Below, in pieces: positions 24,007 to 34,251 of a stretch of 64,000 nucleotides of DNA. The notes beneath the pieces were generated by a model. It had not been told where the DNA came from. It made no database searches and saw only the letters and a list, made by a program, of their open reading frames with translations. This stretch comes from Marinobacter sp. 1-4A (GTDB taxonomy: Bacteria; Pseudomonadota; Gammaproteobacteria; Pseudomonadales; Oleiphilaceae): contig NZ_VCGY01000001.1 of NCBI RefSeq assembly GCF_016597725.1, forward strand, positions 744,001-808,000. The letters are read 5' to 3'. The translations under genes were made by a program, and so were the position numbers. How positions within the stretch are numbered: position 1 is the stretch's first letter; every line of letters begins with the position of its first letter.

Positions 24007-26475
24007 ATGCGTCTTTACCAGGGTATTCGAAGCCTGATTCTGACTTTTTTCCGGAAAATACTGTTTTTGTGGGTCCGGACAGATGTCAGCGGAAACAGCG
24101 TTGATGCTCTCGGATTGTCCTCCGAAATACCGGTTTGTTATGTGCTTCAATACAGTTCGTTGTCGAGCCGACTGGTGCTCGAGCAAGAGGTAGTCCGGGC
24201 ACAGTTACCGGGAGCCACCACATCGCTACCGGTTAAAAATGGCCCCTCCCACTCATTCTTTTTTCTCTACCGCCGCATTGGCCGATCGTTCCGTAAGCGC
24301 CAAACACCGGTTCCCACCTCGGAGTTTCAGGCGCTCGTGCGTTACGGCCTCGAGAACCCTGAGCAAGATGTCCAGATTGTTCCCGTCTCTCTCTTCTGGG
24401 GGCGATCTCCAGACAAAGAGAAGTCGCTAGTCAAACTGTTGCTTTCAGATACCTGGTCGGTCGCCGGCAGGTTGCAGAAATTTCTGATTATTCTGGTGCA
24501 CGGTCGTAATACGTACGTGCAGTTCAACAAGCCTTTTTCTCTGAAACAGGTAATCGAAGAACATCGCCATAGTGAGGAGCGCGCTAACCGTAAACTTGCA
24601 CGCATTTTGCGAACCCACTTCCGTAAGGTGCGACAAGCCGTTTTGGGCCCGGACCTATCACATCGCAGAACGCTTGTATCTGGCCTGCTACGAACTCAGG
24701 CAGTAAAAGAAGCCATAAGAGAAACTGCGGCCAATGAAGGCGTAGCTCCGGAAAAGGTCCGTGCCCGCGCATACAAATACGCCGATGAAATAGCGGCCAA
24801 TATGTCAGTTGTTACCATTCGCGTATTTGAAAAGCTGCTCTCGTGGTTATGGAACCGAATATACAACGGTGTCTCCGTCAACAATATTCGTGTCGTAACG
24901 GAGTCCGCGCAAAACAGCGCCGTGGTTTATGTGCCCTGCCACCGCTCTCACATCGATTACTTGCTGTTGTCTTACGTGCTCTATAAAAACGGCCTGATGC
25001 CGCCGCACATTGCTGCAGGCATCAACCTGAACATGCCCATTGTGGGCCCCATTCTCCGCAGGGGCGGTGCTTTCTTTATGCGCCGCAGTTTTCGCGACAA
25101 CCCCTTGTACGCCACAGTATTTAACGAATACATGCACGTTATGTTTTCCCGTGGATACTCTGTGGAATATTTTGTGGAAGGCGGGCGCAGTCGCACCGGG
25201 CGTATGCTGCAGCCACGCCCCGGCATGCTCGCCATGACCGTGCGCAGTTTTCTCCGTGATCACCGCAAGCCGATTGTGTTTGTGCCTGTATACGTAGGCT
25301 ACGAAAAGGTGATGGAGGGGCGCTCCTATCTTGGCGAGCTTAGAGGCAAGAAGAAACAGAAAGAAAGCGTATTTGGGCTGGCCAAAACAGCGCGCAAACT
25401 CACCAACTCCTTCGGTCGGGTTTCCGTGAATTTTGGTGAAGCCATTCACCTATCCGACGTTCTGGATGATGTCCGTAGCAGTTGGCGGGACGAGGCCTAT
25501 GATTCCCAATACCGACCCGAGTGGTTGAGCGATGCCGTGTCCGAACTGTCAGTGCGGGTTGCCTCCAACATCAACGCTTCTGTTGCCGTTAACCCCATCG
25601 GTATGATCGCAACCGTATTGCTCGGCGCAGAAAGACTGGCCATGGATGAAGGCCAACTTGAACGTTTGGCGGATCAATATGCCACCCTTCTGAAAGCGTT
25701 TCCTTACGCCGAAACCGTTACCCTACCGGAAGGCTGCGGCAAAGACTGGGTTGCCTACTGTGAGTCCATGGGGCTGGTTTCGCGCCAACCGCAGAAGCTC
25801 GGCGACATCATAGGGCTGGAAGGCAGCAATGCCATTCTGATGACTTACTACCGAAATAATATCCAGCATCTGTTTGCCCTTCCCGCCTTGGTGGCCAGCC
25901 TGTTCGAGAACAAGAGCTCTCTGGCGCGGGAAAGAATCGTTTATCTTGCCAGCGTAGCCTACCCCTATGTCCAGTCTGAACTGTTCCTGAAGTATGACGA
26001 CGACGAGGTAGAAGCAGTGATCAATCAGTGGATTGATGTGCTGGTCGATCAAGGCTTGCTTGTGGCTCTGGATAACGAACGCATTGCACGCCCGGATGAA
26101 GGCACCGAAGCCATGCTGCGCCTGAGAGTGCTTTCCCGGTTCATTATCCAGATGGTGGAGCGTTATCACATTGCGCTGGGCATACTCCGTAAATACGGCA
26201 CGGGCAAGATCACTGCAGCCGAACTGGAAGAGCAAAGCACCTTGCTAGCAGAGCGAATGTCTATACTGTTTGGGCTGAATGCACCCGAGTTTTTCGATAA
26301 AAGCTTGTTCCGAAACTTTATCGCAAACATGCAGAAAAACGGCGTTCTCACTACCGACGATAACGGGCTACTCTGCTACGGAGAGGGGCTTGATGAGGTG
26401 GCGGACGATGCCAGACTGGTGTTGAGCGTGGAGAAACGCCAAGCTATTCAGCAAGTCACTATGTTGGGTGTATGA
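24007..26475 (+). CDS. plsB: Glycerol-3-phosphate 1-O-acyltransferase
   Basis: An 822-residue inner-membrane acyltransferase that begins phospholipid synthesis by acylating glycerol-3-phosphate. The four acyltransferase blocks are clear: HRSHIDYLL (His312), GGAFFMRRSF, FVEGGRSRTGR (Glu391) and IVFVPVYVGYEKV. Length is close to the E. coli protein (about 807). GGAG precedes the ATG. It is a single gene, divergent from nudC and convergent with rsmJ. Together with acs and the acyl-CoA reductase it shows both the membrane-lipid and storage-lipid branches in this window. Confidence 0.95.
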   Translation: MRLYQGIRSLILTFFRKILFLWVRTDVSGNSVDALGLSSEIPVCYVLQYSSLSSRLVLEQEVVRAQLPGATTSLPVKNGPSHSFFFLYRRIGRSFRKRQTPVPTSEFQALVRYGLENPEQDVQIVPVSLFWGRSPDKEKSLVKLLLSDTWSVAGRLQKFLIILVHGRNTYVQFNKPFSLKQVIEEHRHSEERANRKLARILRTHFRKVRQAVLGPDLSHRRTLVSGLLRTQAVKEAIRETAANEGVAPEKVRARAYKYADEIAANMSVVTIRVFEKLLSWLWNRIYNGVSVNNIRVVTESAQNSAVVYVPCHRSHIDYLLLSYVLYKNGLMPPHIAAGINLNMPIVGPILRRGGAFFMRRSFRDNPLYATVFNEYMHVMFSRGYSVEYFVEGGRSRTGRMLQPRPGMLAMTVRSFLRDHRKPIVFVPVYVGYEKVMEGRSYLGELRGKKKQKESVFGLAKTARKLTNSFGRVSVNFGEAIHLSDVLDDVRSSWRDEAYDSQYRPEWLSDAVSELSVRVASNINASVAVNPIGMIATVLLGAERLAMDEGQLERLADQYATLLKAFPYAETVTLPEGCGKDWVAYCESMGLVSRQPQKLGDIIGLEGSNAILMTYYRNNIQHLFALPALVASLFENKSSLARERIVYLASVAYPYVQSELFLKYDDDEVEAVINQWIDVLVDQGLLVALDNERIARPDEGTEAMLRLRVLSRFIIQMVERYHIALGILRKYGTGKITAAELEEQSTLLAERMSILFGLNAPEFFDKSLFRNFIANMQKNGVLTTDDNGLLCYGEGLDEVADDARLVLSVEKRQAIQQVTMLGV

Positions 26476-26512
26476 GTTAGGCGTCTAAGTTAGGCGCCTG
26501 ACAGTCAAGGCG

Positions 26513-27364
26513 CTAGCGTGTAGGCAAGGCGCAGATTGGGTAGATATCGTAGCGGCTGCTCTTACCCTCTACCCGGGCACCGGGCTCTGGACCAGATATA
26601 GCCGGAGCTTTGCGCGGACGCTTCACCACTACGCGGTATTTGGCGACAGCTAAGGCTGCCTCCAACAACACTGGCGAATCATCATCGTCGCCCACCAGGG
26701 TTCGAAACACCTGCATTTCCTTCTTCACCAGCGCCGATTTATCCCTGTGAGGAAACATAGGGTCGAGGTAGATCACATCGGCTGCATGGGATACCTCTGC
26801 TTCCTCTTCCCGTGCATTAGCCAGCCAGCCGATACTGCTACCCACATGAAGCGTCATCCGGGCGACGATCGGGGCGCAATCGACATTCAACGCTGCGCGA
26901 GCCAGCCCGTCCGCCAGCAACGCGTGAATCACAGGATTGCGCTCAAACATAGTGACCCGACAGCCAAGCCCAGCTAGCACAAACGCATCTTGCCCCAAGC
27001 CTGCGGTGGCATCCAGCACATGCAAGTCCGCCTTTGTTTTCTGCAAGCCCACGGCGCGCGCCACCAACTGGCCAGCGCCGCCACCGTGCTCACGCCGGTA
27101 TCCCATTTTGCCGGTTACAAATTCCGCCCTCACCGGGCCCGGAGCACCTTTACCGGCCACCTGAAGACACAAACCGTTTTCATCCAAAAACAGCAGAGCA
27201 TCTGCATGTCGCACATCTTTAGGATGCACTACGCCAAGGTAGGGTAAGGAAAGTTCGGCACCAAGAGCCATGGCCTGACGCTCATCACCAAGTTGGCTTC
27301 TGGCTATTGCCAGTGGGATGCTTTTACCTTTGGAGGACGCTCCTGCGCCGTTGGAGCGAGACAT
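26513..27364 (-). CDS. rsmJ: 16S rRNA (guanine-1516-N2)-methyltransferase
   Basis: A 283-residue SAM methyltransferase of the RsmJ family. It has the [20 protein letters not shown] loop, [12 protein letters not shown], and the catalytic [23 protein letters not shown]. It methylates G1516 of 16S rRNA. The start overlaps the stop of the preceding small gene by one base (TAATG), so the two are coupled. It is the last gene of the run adk-tsaB-small gene-rsmJ. The C-terminus is rich in Lys/Arg/Pro ([10 protein letters not shown]). Confidence 0.92.
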   Translation of the reverse strand: MSRSNGAGASSKGKSIPLAIARSQLGDERQAMALGAELSLPYLGVVHPKDVRHADALLFLDENGLCLQVAGKGAPGPVRAEFVTGKMGYRREHGGGAGQLVARAVGLQKTKADLHVLDATAGLGQDAFVLAGLGCRVTMFERNPVIHALLADGLARAALNVDCAPIVARMTLHVGSSIGWLANAREEEAEVSHAADVIYLDPMFPHRDKSALVKKEMQVFRTLVGDDDDSPVLLEAALAVAKYRVVVKRPRKAPAISGPEPGARVEGKSSRYDIYPICALPTR

Positions 27365-27723
27365 TAAATCAGGATATCGATTCCGGCGAGCGCCGAGCCA
27401 TCAGAGTCCTGCCCGGCAGCAGCTACACTGGCAAAGGTCGACAATGCGCGGGCTGCGGGTAGAGGAACCTCATCCGCGCGAAAGCGCTCCAGACGCACAT
27501 CTTCAGCCGCACGACGGGCCTCTACACGGCGCGCTGGGTTGTCATTGACACTCCGCTCCGACGCAGTCTGGCTAGGGCTATCTGCTAAATCACGGCGGGC
27601 CGCTTCGGCGGTTTTCTCGGGGGCAGACGCAGGGGAACGGGCAACATCACCACGCTCACGCACGGGGCTGTTAGTCCCCGACTGATAGGAAAGCGTATTG
27701 CCTGAGTTGATACCACCAATCAT
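27364..27723 (-). CDS. Conserved hypothetical protein, low-complexity
   Basis: I do not recognise a characterised family. The 119-residue protein begins [14 protein letters not shown], has a long Ala/Arg/Glu/Ser-rich middle that looks disordered, and ends in a short ordered part, [16 protein letters not shown], with a hydrophobic tail AGIDILI. There is no signal peptide or membrane helix. I chose ATG 27723 over a TTG two codons earlier. The tight TAATG overlap with rsmJ and operon position after tsaB argue that it is real. Confidence 0.6.
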   Translation of the reverse strand: MIGGINSGNTLSYQSGTNSPVRERGDVARSPASAPEKTAEAARRDLADSPSQTASERSVNDNPARRVEARRAAEDVRLERFRADEVPLPAARALSTFASVAAAGQDSDGSALAGIDILI

Positions 27724-27800
27724 CGTCAAAGCACCATGGGCTTCAGAGAAATAAACGCGGTTAGCTGGAGTATGGAAGAAGTCCGCGCGGATTAAAAGCC

Positions 27801-28499
27801 TTACTCACGCCCCGGCAGCTTCTTCCAAGTAACTTCGTCACGAATATAGACCGGTTGGGCTTGCTCCGCTGGCACAGCTAAGCCCTGATCGAACTTAGCA
27901 ACGGCCAAACGCGCTACCCAGCTAGCCCGGGGAATCATGGCTTCATCCACCGAGTTGATTCGGCCCGAAACGTCGGTCGGCATGGTTTCGCGGAACGCCC
28001 AACCATGACCTGCGCCAACCCACTTTTTGACATCAGTCTCTAACGCAACCCGCGATGGCGCACAGACCCGCTCTTCACCGATTAGCTCCGGCAGGCCCGA
28101 GCTATTTTGGAAGCACCCCCAATACAGCTCACTCATGCGGGCATCGAATGCGACAGCTATACCTTCGCCTTCTTTTACCTGCAAGGTTTCAATGGCACCC
28201 AGAGCCACAGTTTCCAGAGAGGAAACAGGAACAACGGGAAGGTCGAGCCCCCATGCCAAGCCTTGAACCACACCGGTAGCGATGCGAACGCCGGTAAACG
28301 ACCCTGGGCCACGGGCAAACGCCAGCGCGTCAAGGTCGGTAGGCTTGAGTGCTTGCTCCGTCAATAACTCGCGCAACATCGGCATCAAGAGACGGGTGTG
28401 GCCTCTAGGCGCAATTTCAAACTTCTCAAAAACCTCTCCATCAACAAAAAGGGCTGCAGAGCAGCCCTCTGAGGAGGTGTCCAGTGCCAAAAGTTTCAC
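27801..28499 (-). CDS. tsaB: tRNA threonylcarbamoyladenosine biosynthesis protein TsaB
   Basis: A 232-residue ASKHA-fold protein. It has MKLLALDTSSEGCSAAL at the start, the GHTRLLMPM segment and FARGPGSFTGVRIATGVVQGLAWG. TsaB is the scaffold of the TsaBDE complex that puts the threonylcarbamoyl group on A37 of ANN-decoding tRNAs. It is essential in most bacteria. adk is 33 bp upstream on the same strand, an arrangement seen in other gammaproteobacteria. TsaD and TsaE are not in the window. Confidence 0.95.
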   Translation of the reverse strand: MKLLALDTSSEGCSAALFVDGEVFEKFEIAPRGHTRLLMPMLRELLTEQALKPTDLDALAFARGPGSFTGVRIATGVVQGLAWGLDLPVVPVSSLETVALGAIETLQVKEGEGIAVAFDARMSELYWGCFQNSSGLPELIGEERVCAPSRVALETDVKKWVGAGHGWAFRETMPTDVSGRINSVDEAMIPRASWVARLAVAKFDQGLAVPAEQAQPVYIRDEVTWKKLPGRE

Positions 28500-28532
28500 A
28501 GGCGTGAATGGCCTCGATAAAAGGTCAGTGGA

Positions 28533-29207
<675 letters not shown>

Positions 29208-29299
29208 TCATTATCGTTTGAAAAGTTGTGGCAAAAACTTATGCCTTTGCGACAACCTCTCCTGCCGGAACAGGTGTTAGCCAGATTTGGCGATGGCGC

Positions 29300-29305
29300 A
29301 TTATA
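29300..29305 (-). promoter_or_regulatory. -10 box of a probable adk promoter
   Basis: Read on the minus strand, a perfect TATAAT occurs about 115 bp before the adk start; the -35 region at 17 bp spacing (TTTCTC) is poor. The remaining 199-bp gap has a GCCA/TGGC mini-hairpin (29279-29290) in the presumed leader and nothing else. Confidence 0.45.
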
Positions 29306-29385
29306 CGAAGTCAGGCACTCCAGAGAAAGTCGACCTCCGTATCATCTTTATAAAACGGGACACAACCAATCTTCAGAGACCGCCG

Positions 29386-30780
29386 TTAGGTGATAAGTGA
29401 CGATGCCAGTGCGTCCAGCTCCGGCGCAACCTTATCAATCTCGTCAATCATTTCATTCACGATTGCAGGCTCCAATTGCAGCCCACGCAGTAGCGCCGGA
29501 ATATCATCGGCATTAAACTCGTCGCCAATGTTCCGTTCCTTCAAAAGCGCATTCGCTAGCTGAACCATCATCACGTAGTTTTCATGCTCACCTTGATAAC
29601 CCAGCTGCTGATGCACACCCGCGGCTTTGACCACAGGATCCGGCAACTCCCATAAACGGTGCAAGATTCCACCAATAGCGCCGTGACCTACGGCGATAAT
29701 CTCCTGTTCGCTCCCCTGCCCGAATACCTGCTGCTCCAACGATTGCATGCTGGTCTCAAGGTTGGCCTCTCTAAGCCTGTTGAGTTCTTTGAACTCTGCC
29801 GGGAACAAATGGCCCACCAACAGCAACCCAAAGTTGTGCAATAAGCCACAGAGATAGGCCAAACCCTTGTCTGCACCGCAGCGGGGCGCCAAGCGCTGGC
29901 ACAGGAAGGCGCAGTAAAGCGAGTGGCGCCAAAAGTTATCCATGCCCAGAAGGCCTGATCTTGGCACGTCAAACGCACGAACCGAGGCTATACCCATTGC
30001 GATGTGAGCAACGCGATCAAAACCCAAAACACGGGTTACCGCTTCCTGAACAGAGGTGATTTGACCAGGATAGTTGAATAGGGCCGAGCGCGCATAGCGC
30101 ATCACTTGTGCAGTTAGGCTGGGGTCGAACTCGATAAGCTCTGCCAATTCCCGCGCAGTCGCCTCAGTGTTGGAAGTTAGGCGTAAAATGCGTAACGCCA
30201 GTGCTGGCATGGGCGGCAGCCGGTACAGCTTTTTCAGTTTGCTAGCGACTTCTGCCAGCGTCAGTGCTTCCCGGGCGTCATCACTGTCCGGACCGCGAAT
30301 CGCCAAATGCCCTTCCCGGGAACCAACCATCGCAAGGCGCAGTGACCGCCCTTCCAGCTCCACCATCGAGTGGTCTGTACCACTGGAAAACAGAACCCGC
30401 TCTGATCTGGTAATACCTTCATCGACAAGCACCGGCAAGTCATAAGCATTGCCGATTGGCGGGGTAAACCCGGGATCACAATCACTGAATAACCGGAAGG
30501 CCTGCTGCTCGGTAAGGGGTTGCAGATGGCGCCCCGTCATTTGCCAGAGCGCTTCTGTATCAAGCGCACTGTCAAACCTGTGAACAACCATCACAATGCC
30601 ACCGATGTCGATCAGCAGAGTTGCTTTGATGACGTCCTGACGGGATTGGCCAAGCGTAGCCACCGCCTCGTCAAGGTTGGCGGCCCTATCGATTGGCAGC
30701 TCCTGATAAGCTATACCCTGTTTATTGAAAAACCGCTCCAGTCGCGCTGCGAGAGCCAAAAGAATACTCCTGTTATCCAT
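29386..30780 (-). CDS. YbaK-like aminoacyl-tRNA deacylase fused to HDOD domain
   Basis: A 464-residue fusion. Residues about 1-160 are a YbaK/ProX-type editing domain (VIKATLLIDIGGIVMVVHRFDSALD, PPIGNAYDLPVLVDEGI, SSGTDHSMVELEG), which in relatives hydrolyses mischarged aminoacyl-tRNA or scans a related ligand. Residues about 190-400 are an HDOD domain (LPPMPALALRILRLTSN, FDPSLTAQVMRYARSALFNYPG, YLCGLLHNFGLLL). No catalytic output domain is seen. It lies between ppc and adk on the same strand, 41 bp after ppc. Function is unknown; a link between translation quality and signalling is only an idea. Confidence 0.85.
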   Translation of the reverse strand: MDNRSILLALAARLERFFNKQGIAYQELPIDRAANLDEAVATLGQSRQDVIKATLLIDIGGIVMVVHRFDSALDTEALWQMTGRHLQPLTEQQAFRLFSDCDPGFTPPIGNAYDLPVLVDEGITRSERVLFSSGTDHSMVELEGRSLRLAMVGSREGHLAIRGPDSDDAREALTLAEVASKLKKLYRLPPMPALALRILRLTSNTEATARELAELIEFDPSLTAQVMRYARSALFNYPGQITSVQEAVTRVLGFDRVAHIAMGIASVRAFDVPRSGLLGMDNFWRHSLYCAFLCQRLAPRCGADKGLAYLCGLLHNFGLLLVGHLFPAEFKELNRLREANLETSMQSLEQQVFGQGSEQEIIAVGHGAIGGILHRLWELPDPVVKAAGVHQQLGYQGEHENYVMMVQLANALLKERNIGDEFNADDIPALLRGLQLEPAIVNEMIDEIDKVAPELDALASSLIT

Positions 30781-30821
30781 GGCCGGGGCATTCTGCGCCC
30801 CGTTGTCCGTTCCCGGTGGTG

Positions 30822-33467
30822 TTAACCGGTGTTACGCATACCGGCGGAAATTCCCGCCATTGTAACCTTAAGCGCACGTTCTACCAGCTCAGGCACTTCG
30901 CCTTTGCCCTCGCTTTCCCGATCGCGCTTCAATAATTCCGCCTGAAGGTAGTGCAAGGGGTCTGTATATGGGTTGCGCACGCGCATGGAGTGGGCAAAGG
31001 CCGGCTCGCCCTCCAGCAACTCATGCTGTTCTTTGAGCTCCAGCAGGCGCTGAACGCAGCCTTCAAGGCGTTCACCTAAGCTGGTACCCAAGGCACGGAG
31101 CTTGTCATCGTCCAACAGTGTTTTTTCATAATAACCGGCGATGCGCAAATCAGCCTTGGCCAAGACCATTTCGAGCATGTCGACATAAGTGCGGAAGAAA
31201 GGCCACCCCTGCATCATTTCACGCAATTCGGGCAGACGCCCCTCTCTGGCGGCATCTTCCAAGGCCACATCACTGCCTAACCAGCTGGGCAGCATTAAGC
31301 GCATCTGGGTCCAAGCGAAAATCCACGGAATGGCTCGCAAGCTTTCCACACCACCACTGGCTTTGCGACGCGCAGGCCGACTACCCAGCGCCAGTTTGCC
31401 CAGCGCCTGCTCCGGGGTGACTTGGCGAAAATAGGGTACAAAATCGGGATTTTCCCGAACCACTTCGCGATAAGCTTTGAGCGAACGCTCCGTCAGCCAG
31501 TCCATAGTATCGCGCCAAGCTTTTTCGGGCTCGGGTGGCGGCGCCAGAGTCGCCTCGATCACCGCAGTGCTATATAGCGTTAAGCTCTGCACCGCAAGCT
31601 GAGGCAAACCAAACTTAAATCGGATCATTTCCCCCTGCTCGGTAATGCGGAAGCTACCGTTTACGGAACCCGGTGGCTGAGACAAAATTGCTCGGTTGGC
31701 CGGGCCACCGCCACGGCCGACGGTTCCGCCGCGGCCATGAAACAGCGTTAGATGCACCCCGAATCGGTTTGCAACTTGGGTGAGCTTTTCCTGCGCCTGA
31801 TACTGGGCCCAAGCAGCCATAAGCTGACCCGCATCCTTAGATGAGTCTGAATAGCCAATCATGACTTCCTGCCGCCCCTGACAGTAATCCCGATACCAGT
31901 CCACCTCATACAGGGCAGACATACTGTCGGGAGCGCCGCGAAGGTCATCCAGCGTTTCAAATAAAGGCACGATCCGCATGGGGAATTTCATACCGGATTC
32001 GCGAAGCAGTAGGATCACGCTCAACACATCCGACGGCTTGCTGGCCATGGATATAACATAGGAACCCAGAGCTTCCGGGGTTTGTTGCGCAACCACTTCG
32101 CAGGTGTCTAGAACTTCCCGTACCGGTTCAGAAGGTTCCCAGTTGCGGGGAACCAGTGGGCGGCGGCCCTGAAGTTCTTGTATTAAAAATACTTGGCGCT
32201 CTTTTTCAGACCAAGAAAGGTAATCACCAAGCCCCAAATACTCCACCATCTCGGCAACCGCTTCCGCGTGGCGGGTCGCTTCCTGACGAATATCGAGACG
32301 GCTTAGGGGCAAGCCAAATGTATGGGCGCGACGAATGGTGTCTAACAAAGCGCCATTGGCGATTTTTTCAAGCCCGCACTCCACTAGCGATCGGTAACAG
32401 AGTTCTAGCGGTGCCGTCAGATCTTCATTCTCAAAGAGTATGCCCGAGGTATCAGCTGGCTCGCCATTAACGCGAGCCTCCGCCCAATCCCGCGTTTTGA
32501 TAAGCCGATCCCGCAATTCTGCCAATACATAGCGGTACGGCTCCCGGGAATCGCCAGATAGGTCACGCAGCTCATCGCTTGCCTGCCACATGGAAAGCTC
32601 CGCTCTCAGTGACTTGATATCACGTAGAAACAAGTCCGCAGCCATCCACCGCCCGAGCAAAAACACTTTCTGGGTTACCTGATGAGTAACATTGGGATTA
32701 CCGTCCCGGTCGCCGCCCATCCAGGATGCGATACGCACGGGCGATGCCTGTAACGGAAGGCCCTCGCCTGTCGCCTCCTGAAGTGACCGATCCAGATCAC
32801 CAAGGAATCGCGGCAAAGCCTGCCATAGACTGTTTTCGATAACCGCAAAACCCCATTTGGCTTCATCAACGGCCGTGGGGCGCTCATGGCGAATCTCATC
32901 GGTATGCCAAGCTTCGGCTACTAACCGTGACAGGCGTTCTGTAATCGCCTCTCGCTCGGATGGAAGCAAGTCTGCGTGGTCCAGACTCGCCAAACAATCC
33001 GACATTTCATCGTATTTCATGATCAGTGTACGGCGCGCAACTTCTGTAGGGTGCGCTGTCAATACGAACTCCACACGCATATCTGCAACACATTGGTGCA
33101 AGGCTTCCGCACTTACGCCACCGTCTTTAAGGCGATCAAAAACACCAGCTAATGGTTCAACCATCAGATCAGACTGATGATCACGCTTGCGGCGAATGCC
33201 GTGGTATTGCTCAGCTAGGTTCGCGAGATTAAGAAACTGGTTAAATGCTCTGGTGACTGGCAGCAGCTCGTCATCGCTTAGCTTGCCAAGAAGGTTGACC
33301 AGCCGTTGGCCGGAGCCACTTTCCTGCCGTCGGTCGGATTTGGCGGCAGCTCGAATTTCTTCGATTCGTTCGAAGCATTCCCGCCCGGGATAGCGCTGGA
33401 TGCTTTGCCCCAGCAATTCGCCCAACATGCGGACATTTTCACGGAGATCAGGGTGTAGCTCGGTCAC
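30822..33467 (-). CDS. ppc: Phosphoenolpyruvate carboxylase
   Basis: An 881-residue enzyme, near the E. coli 883. Catalytic and allosteric marks are the His in VLTAHPTEVARRT, MGGDRDGNPNVT, the flexible loop FHGRGGTVGRGGGP, GYSDSSKDAG and the C-terminal GISAGMRNTG. It carboxylates PEP to oxaloacetate, refilling the TCA cycle. I chose GTG 33467, with TAAGGACG seven bases upstream; a TTG ten codons earlier has no ribosome site and lengthens the protein beyond the family norm. It is divergent from a small conserved gene. Confidence 0.96.
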   Translation of the reverse strand: MTELHPDLRENVRMLGELLGQSIQRYPGRECFERIEEIRAAAKSDRRQESGSGQRLVNLLGKLSDDELLPVTRAFNQFLNLANLAEQYHGIRRKRDHQSDLMVEPLAGVFDRLKDGGVSAEALHQCVADMRVEFVLTAHPTEVARRTLIMKYDEMSDCLASLDHADLLPSEREAITERLSRLVAEAWHTDEIRHERPTAVDEAKWGFAVIENSLWQALPRFLGDLDRSLQEATGEGLPLQASPVRIASWMGGDRDGNPNVTHQVTQKVFLLGRWMAADLFLRDIKSLRAELSMWQASDELRDLSGDSREPYRYVLAELRDRLIKTRDWAEARVNGEPADTSGILFENEDLTAPLELCYRSLVECGLEKIANGALLDTIRRAHTFGLPLSRLDIRQEATRHAEAVAEMVEYLGLGDYLSWSEKERQVFLIQELQGRRPLVPRNWEPSEPVREVLDTCEVVAQQTPEALGSYVISMASKPSDVLSVILLLRESGMKFPMRIVPLFETLDDLRGAPDSMSALYEVDWYRDYCQGRQEVMIGYSDSSKDAGQLMAAWAQYQAQEKLTQVANRFGVHLTLFHGRGGTVGRGGGPANRAILSQPPGSVNGSFRITEQGEMIRFKFGLPQLAVQSLTLYSTAVIEATLAPPPEPEKAWRDTMDWLTERSLKAYREVVRENPDFVPYFRQVTPEQALGKLALGSRPARRKASGGVESLRAIPWIFAWTQMRLMLPSWLGSDVALEDAAREGRLPELREMMQGWPFFRTYVDMLEMVLAKADLRIAGYYEKTLLDDDKLRALGTSLGERLEGCVQRLLELKEQHELLEGEPAFAHSMRVRNPYTDPLHYLQAELLKRDRESEGKGEVPELVERALKVTMAGISAGMRNTG

Positions 33468-33602
33468 ATTGGCGTCCTTATGAATTGACGGAGACAAACT
33501 AAACTTACGATACTAAGGAACCACCGGAAAAGTCTATTAGCGTTTGGGGCTGCAACTGCGCCCGCACCAGCGCCAGAGAACCCACTCTTGAGAGGACCCA
33601 CC

Positions 33603-33836
33603 ATGAAAGTCACAGATCTGCCCAAGCACTGGGAACAAAAGAAAAAGCCAGTAGAGCTAACCCATGATTACAATTTGAGGCTTCCCTTGGAAGACGCCGC
33701 CAGAGTTGCTGCTCTGGCCGAGCTTTACCCCGACCGCAGCGAAAGCGACATTCTAAACGATATGATCGCCGCCGCGCTGGACGACTTAGCCAGTCAAGAC
33801 CCACTAAAAGACAAGCTAGAGGGTCACAACGGCTAG
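33603..33836 (+). CDS. Small conserved protein, paralogue of the convergent neighbour
   Basis: A 77-residue acidic cytoplasmic protein. It begins MKVTDLPKHWEQ and contains LEDAARVAALAELYPDRSESDILNDMIAAALDDL, a helix-turn-helix/ribbon-helix-helix-like segment. The same two blocks occur in the convergent gene at 33861-34205, so they are paralogues. GAGAGGACC precedes the ATG; a TTG five codons earlier is less likely. DNA binding (Arc/MetJ-like) is possible, but basic strand residues are few. Function not known. Confidence 0.65.
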   Translation: MKVTDLPKHWEQKKKPVELTHDYNLRLPLEDAARVAALAELYPDRSESDILNDMIAAALDDLASQDPLKDKLEGHNG

Positions 33837-33860
33837 CAGAGCTTGCTGGAGGACTCGTTA

Positions 33861-34205
33861 TTAGGCTACTGACTCAAGCTGGCGAGCCTTCAGGCGTTCG
33901 ATGTGCTTTTGGCTGAGGCGAACGAATTCCGGAGTCAGCCCTTTGTCTTCGTATATTTCGAAGCCGTCTTCATCGTAGGCGACAACCTGATCACCTTGAA
34001 CGTAGGGAAACTCGGTTTCGATCTCATCGAGCGCAGCGGAGATCAGGTCGCGAATAAGGTCCTGAGATGATTTTAGAGGGTACAGGGCCGATAGCTTTTC
34101 AAGCTGCCGATGATGCTGGTCAGATAACGCCATAAAACAAGCATCGCGGGTAAGCCTGCCTTTAGCGTGCTTATCCCAGTAACCAACCAGATCTTTGATT
34201 TTCAT
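33861..34205 (-). CDS. Small conserved protein, longer paralogue
   Basis: A 114-residue protein. Block 1, MKIKDLVGYWDKHAKGRLTR, and block 2, LEKLSALYPLKSSQDLIRDLISAALDEIE, match the neighbour at 33603-33836. It adds a C-terminal part (FPYVQGDQVVAYDEDGFEIYEDKGLTPEF, then RLSQKHIERLKAR) that the neighbour lacks. GGGAG precedes ATG 34205; upstream in-frame starts to 34271 have none. The two genes converge with a 24-bp gap. I do not recognise a characterised function. Confidence 0.7.
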   Translation of the reverse strand: MKIKDLVGYWDKHAKGRLTRDACFMALSDQHHRQLEKLSALYPLKSSQDLIRDLISAALDEIETEFPYVQGDQVVAYDEDGFEIYEDKGLTPEFVRLSQKHIERLKARQLESVA

Positions 34206-34251
34206 CGAGCCAGACTCCCAATTCTTGTTGATAATTCCTGAACTTTTTAGG

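Noticed and set aside
24847-25449. A 200-codon minus-strand frame inside plsB
   Set aside because: Shadow frame: it covers the plsB catalytic blocks and has no family motif of its own.
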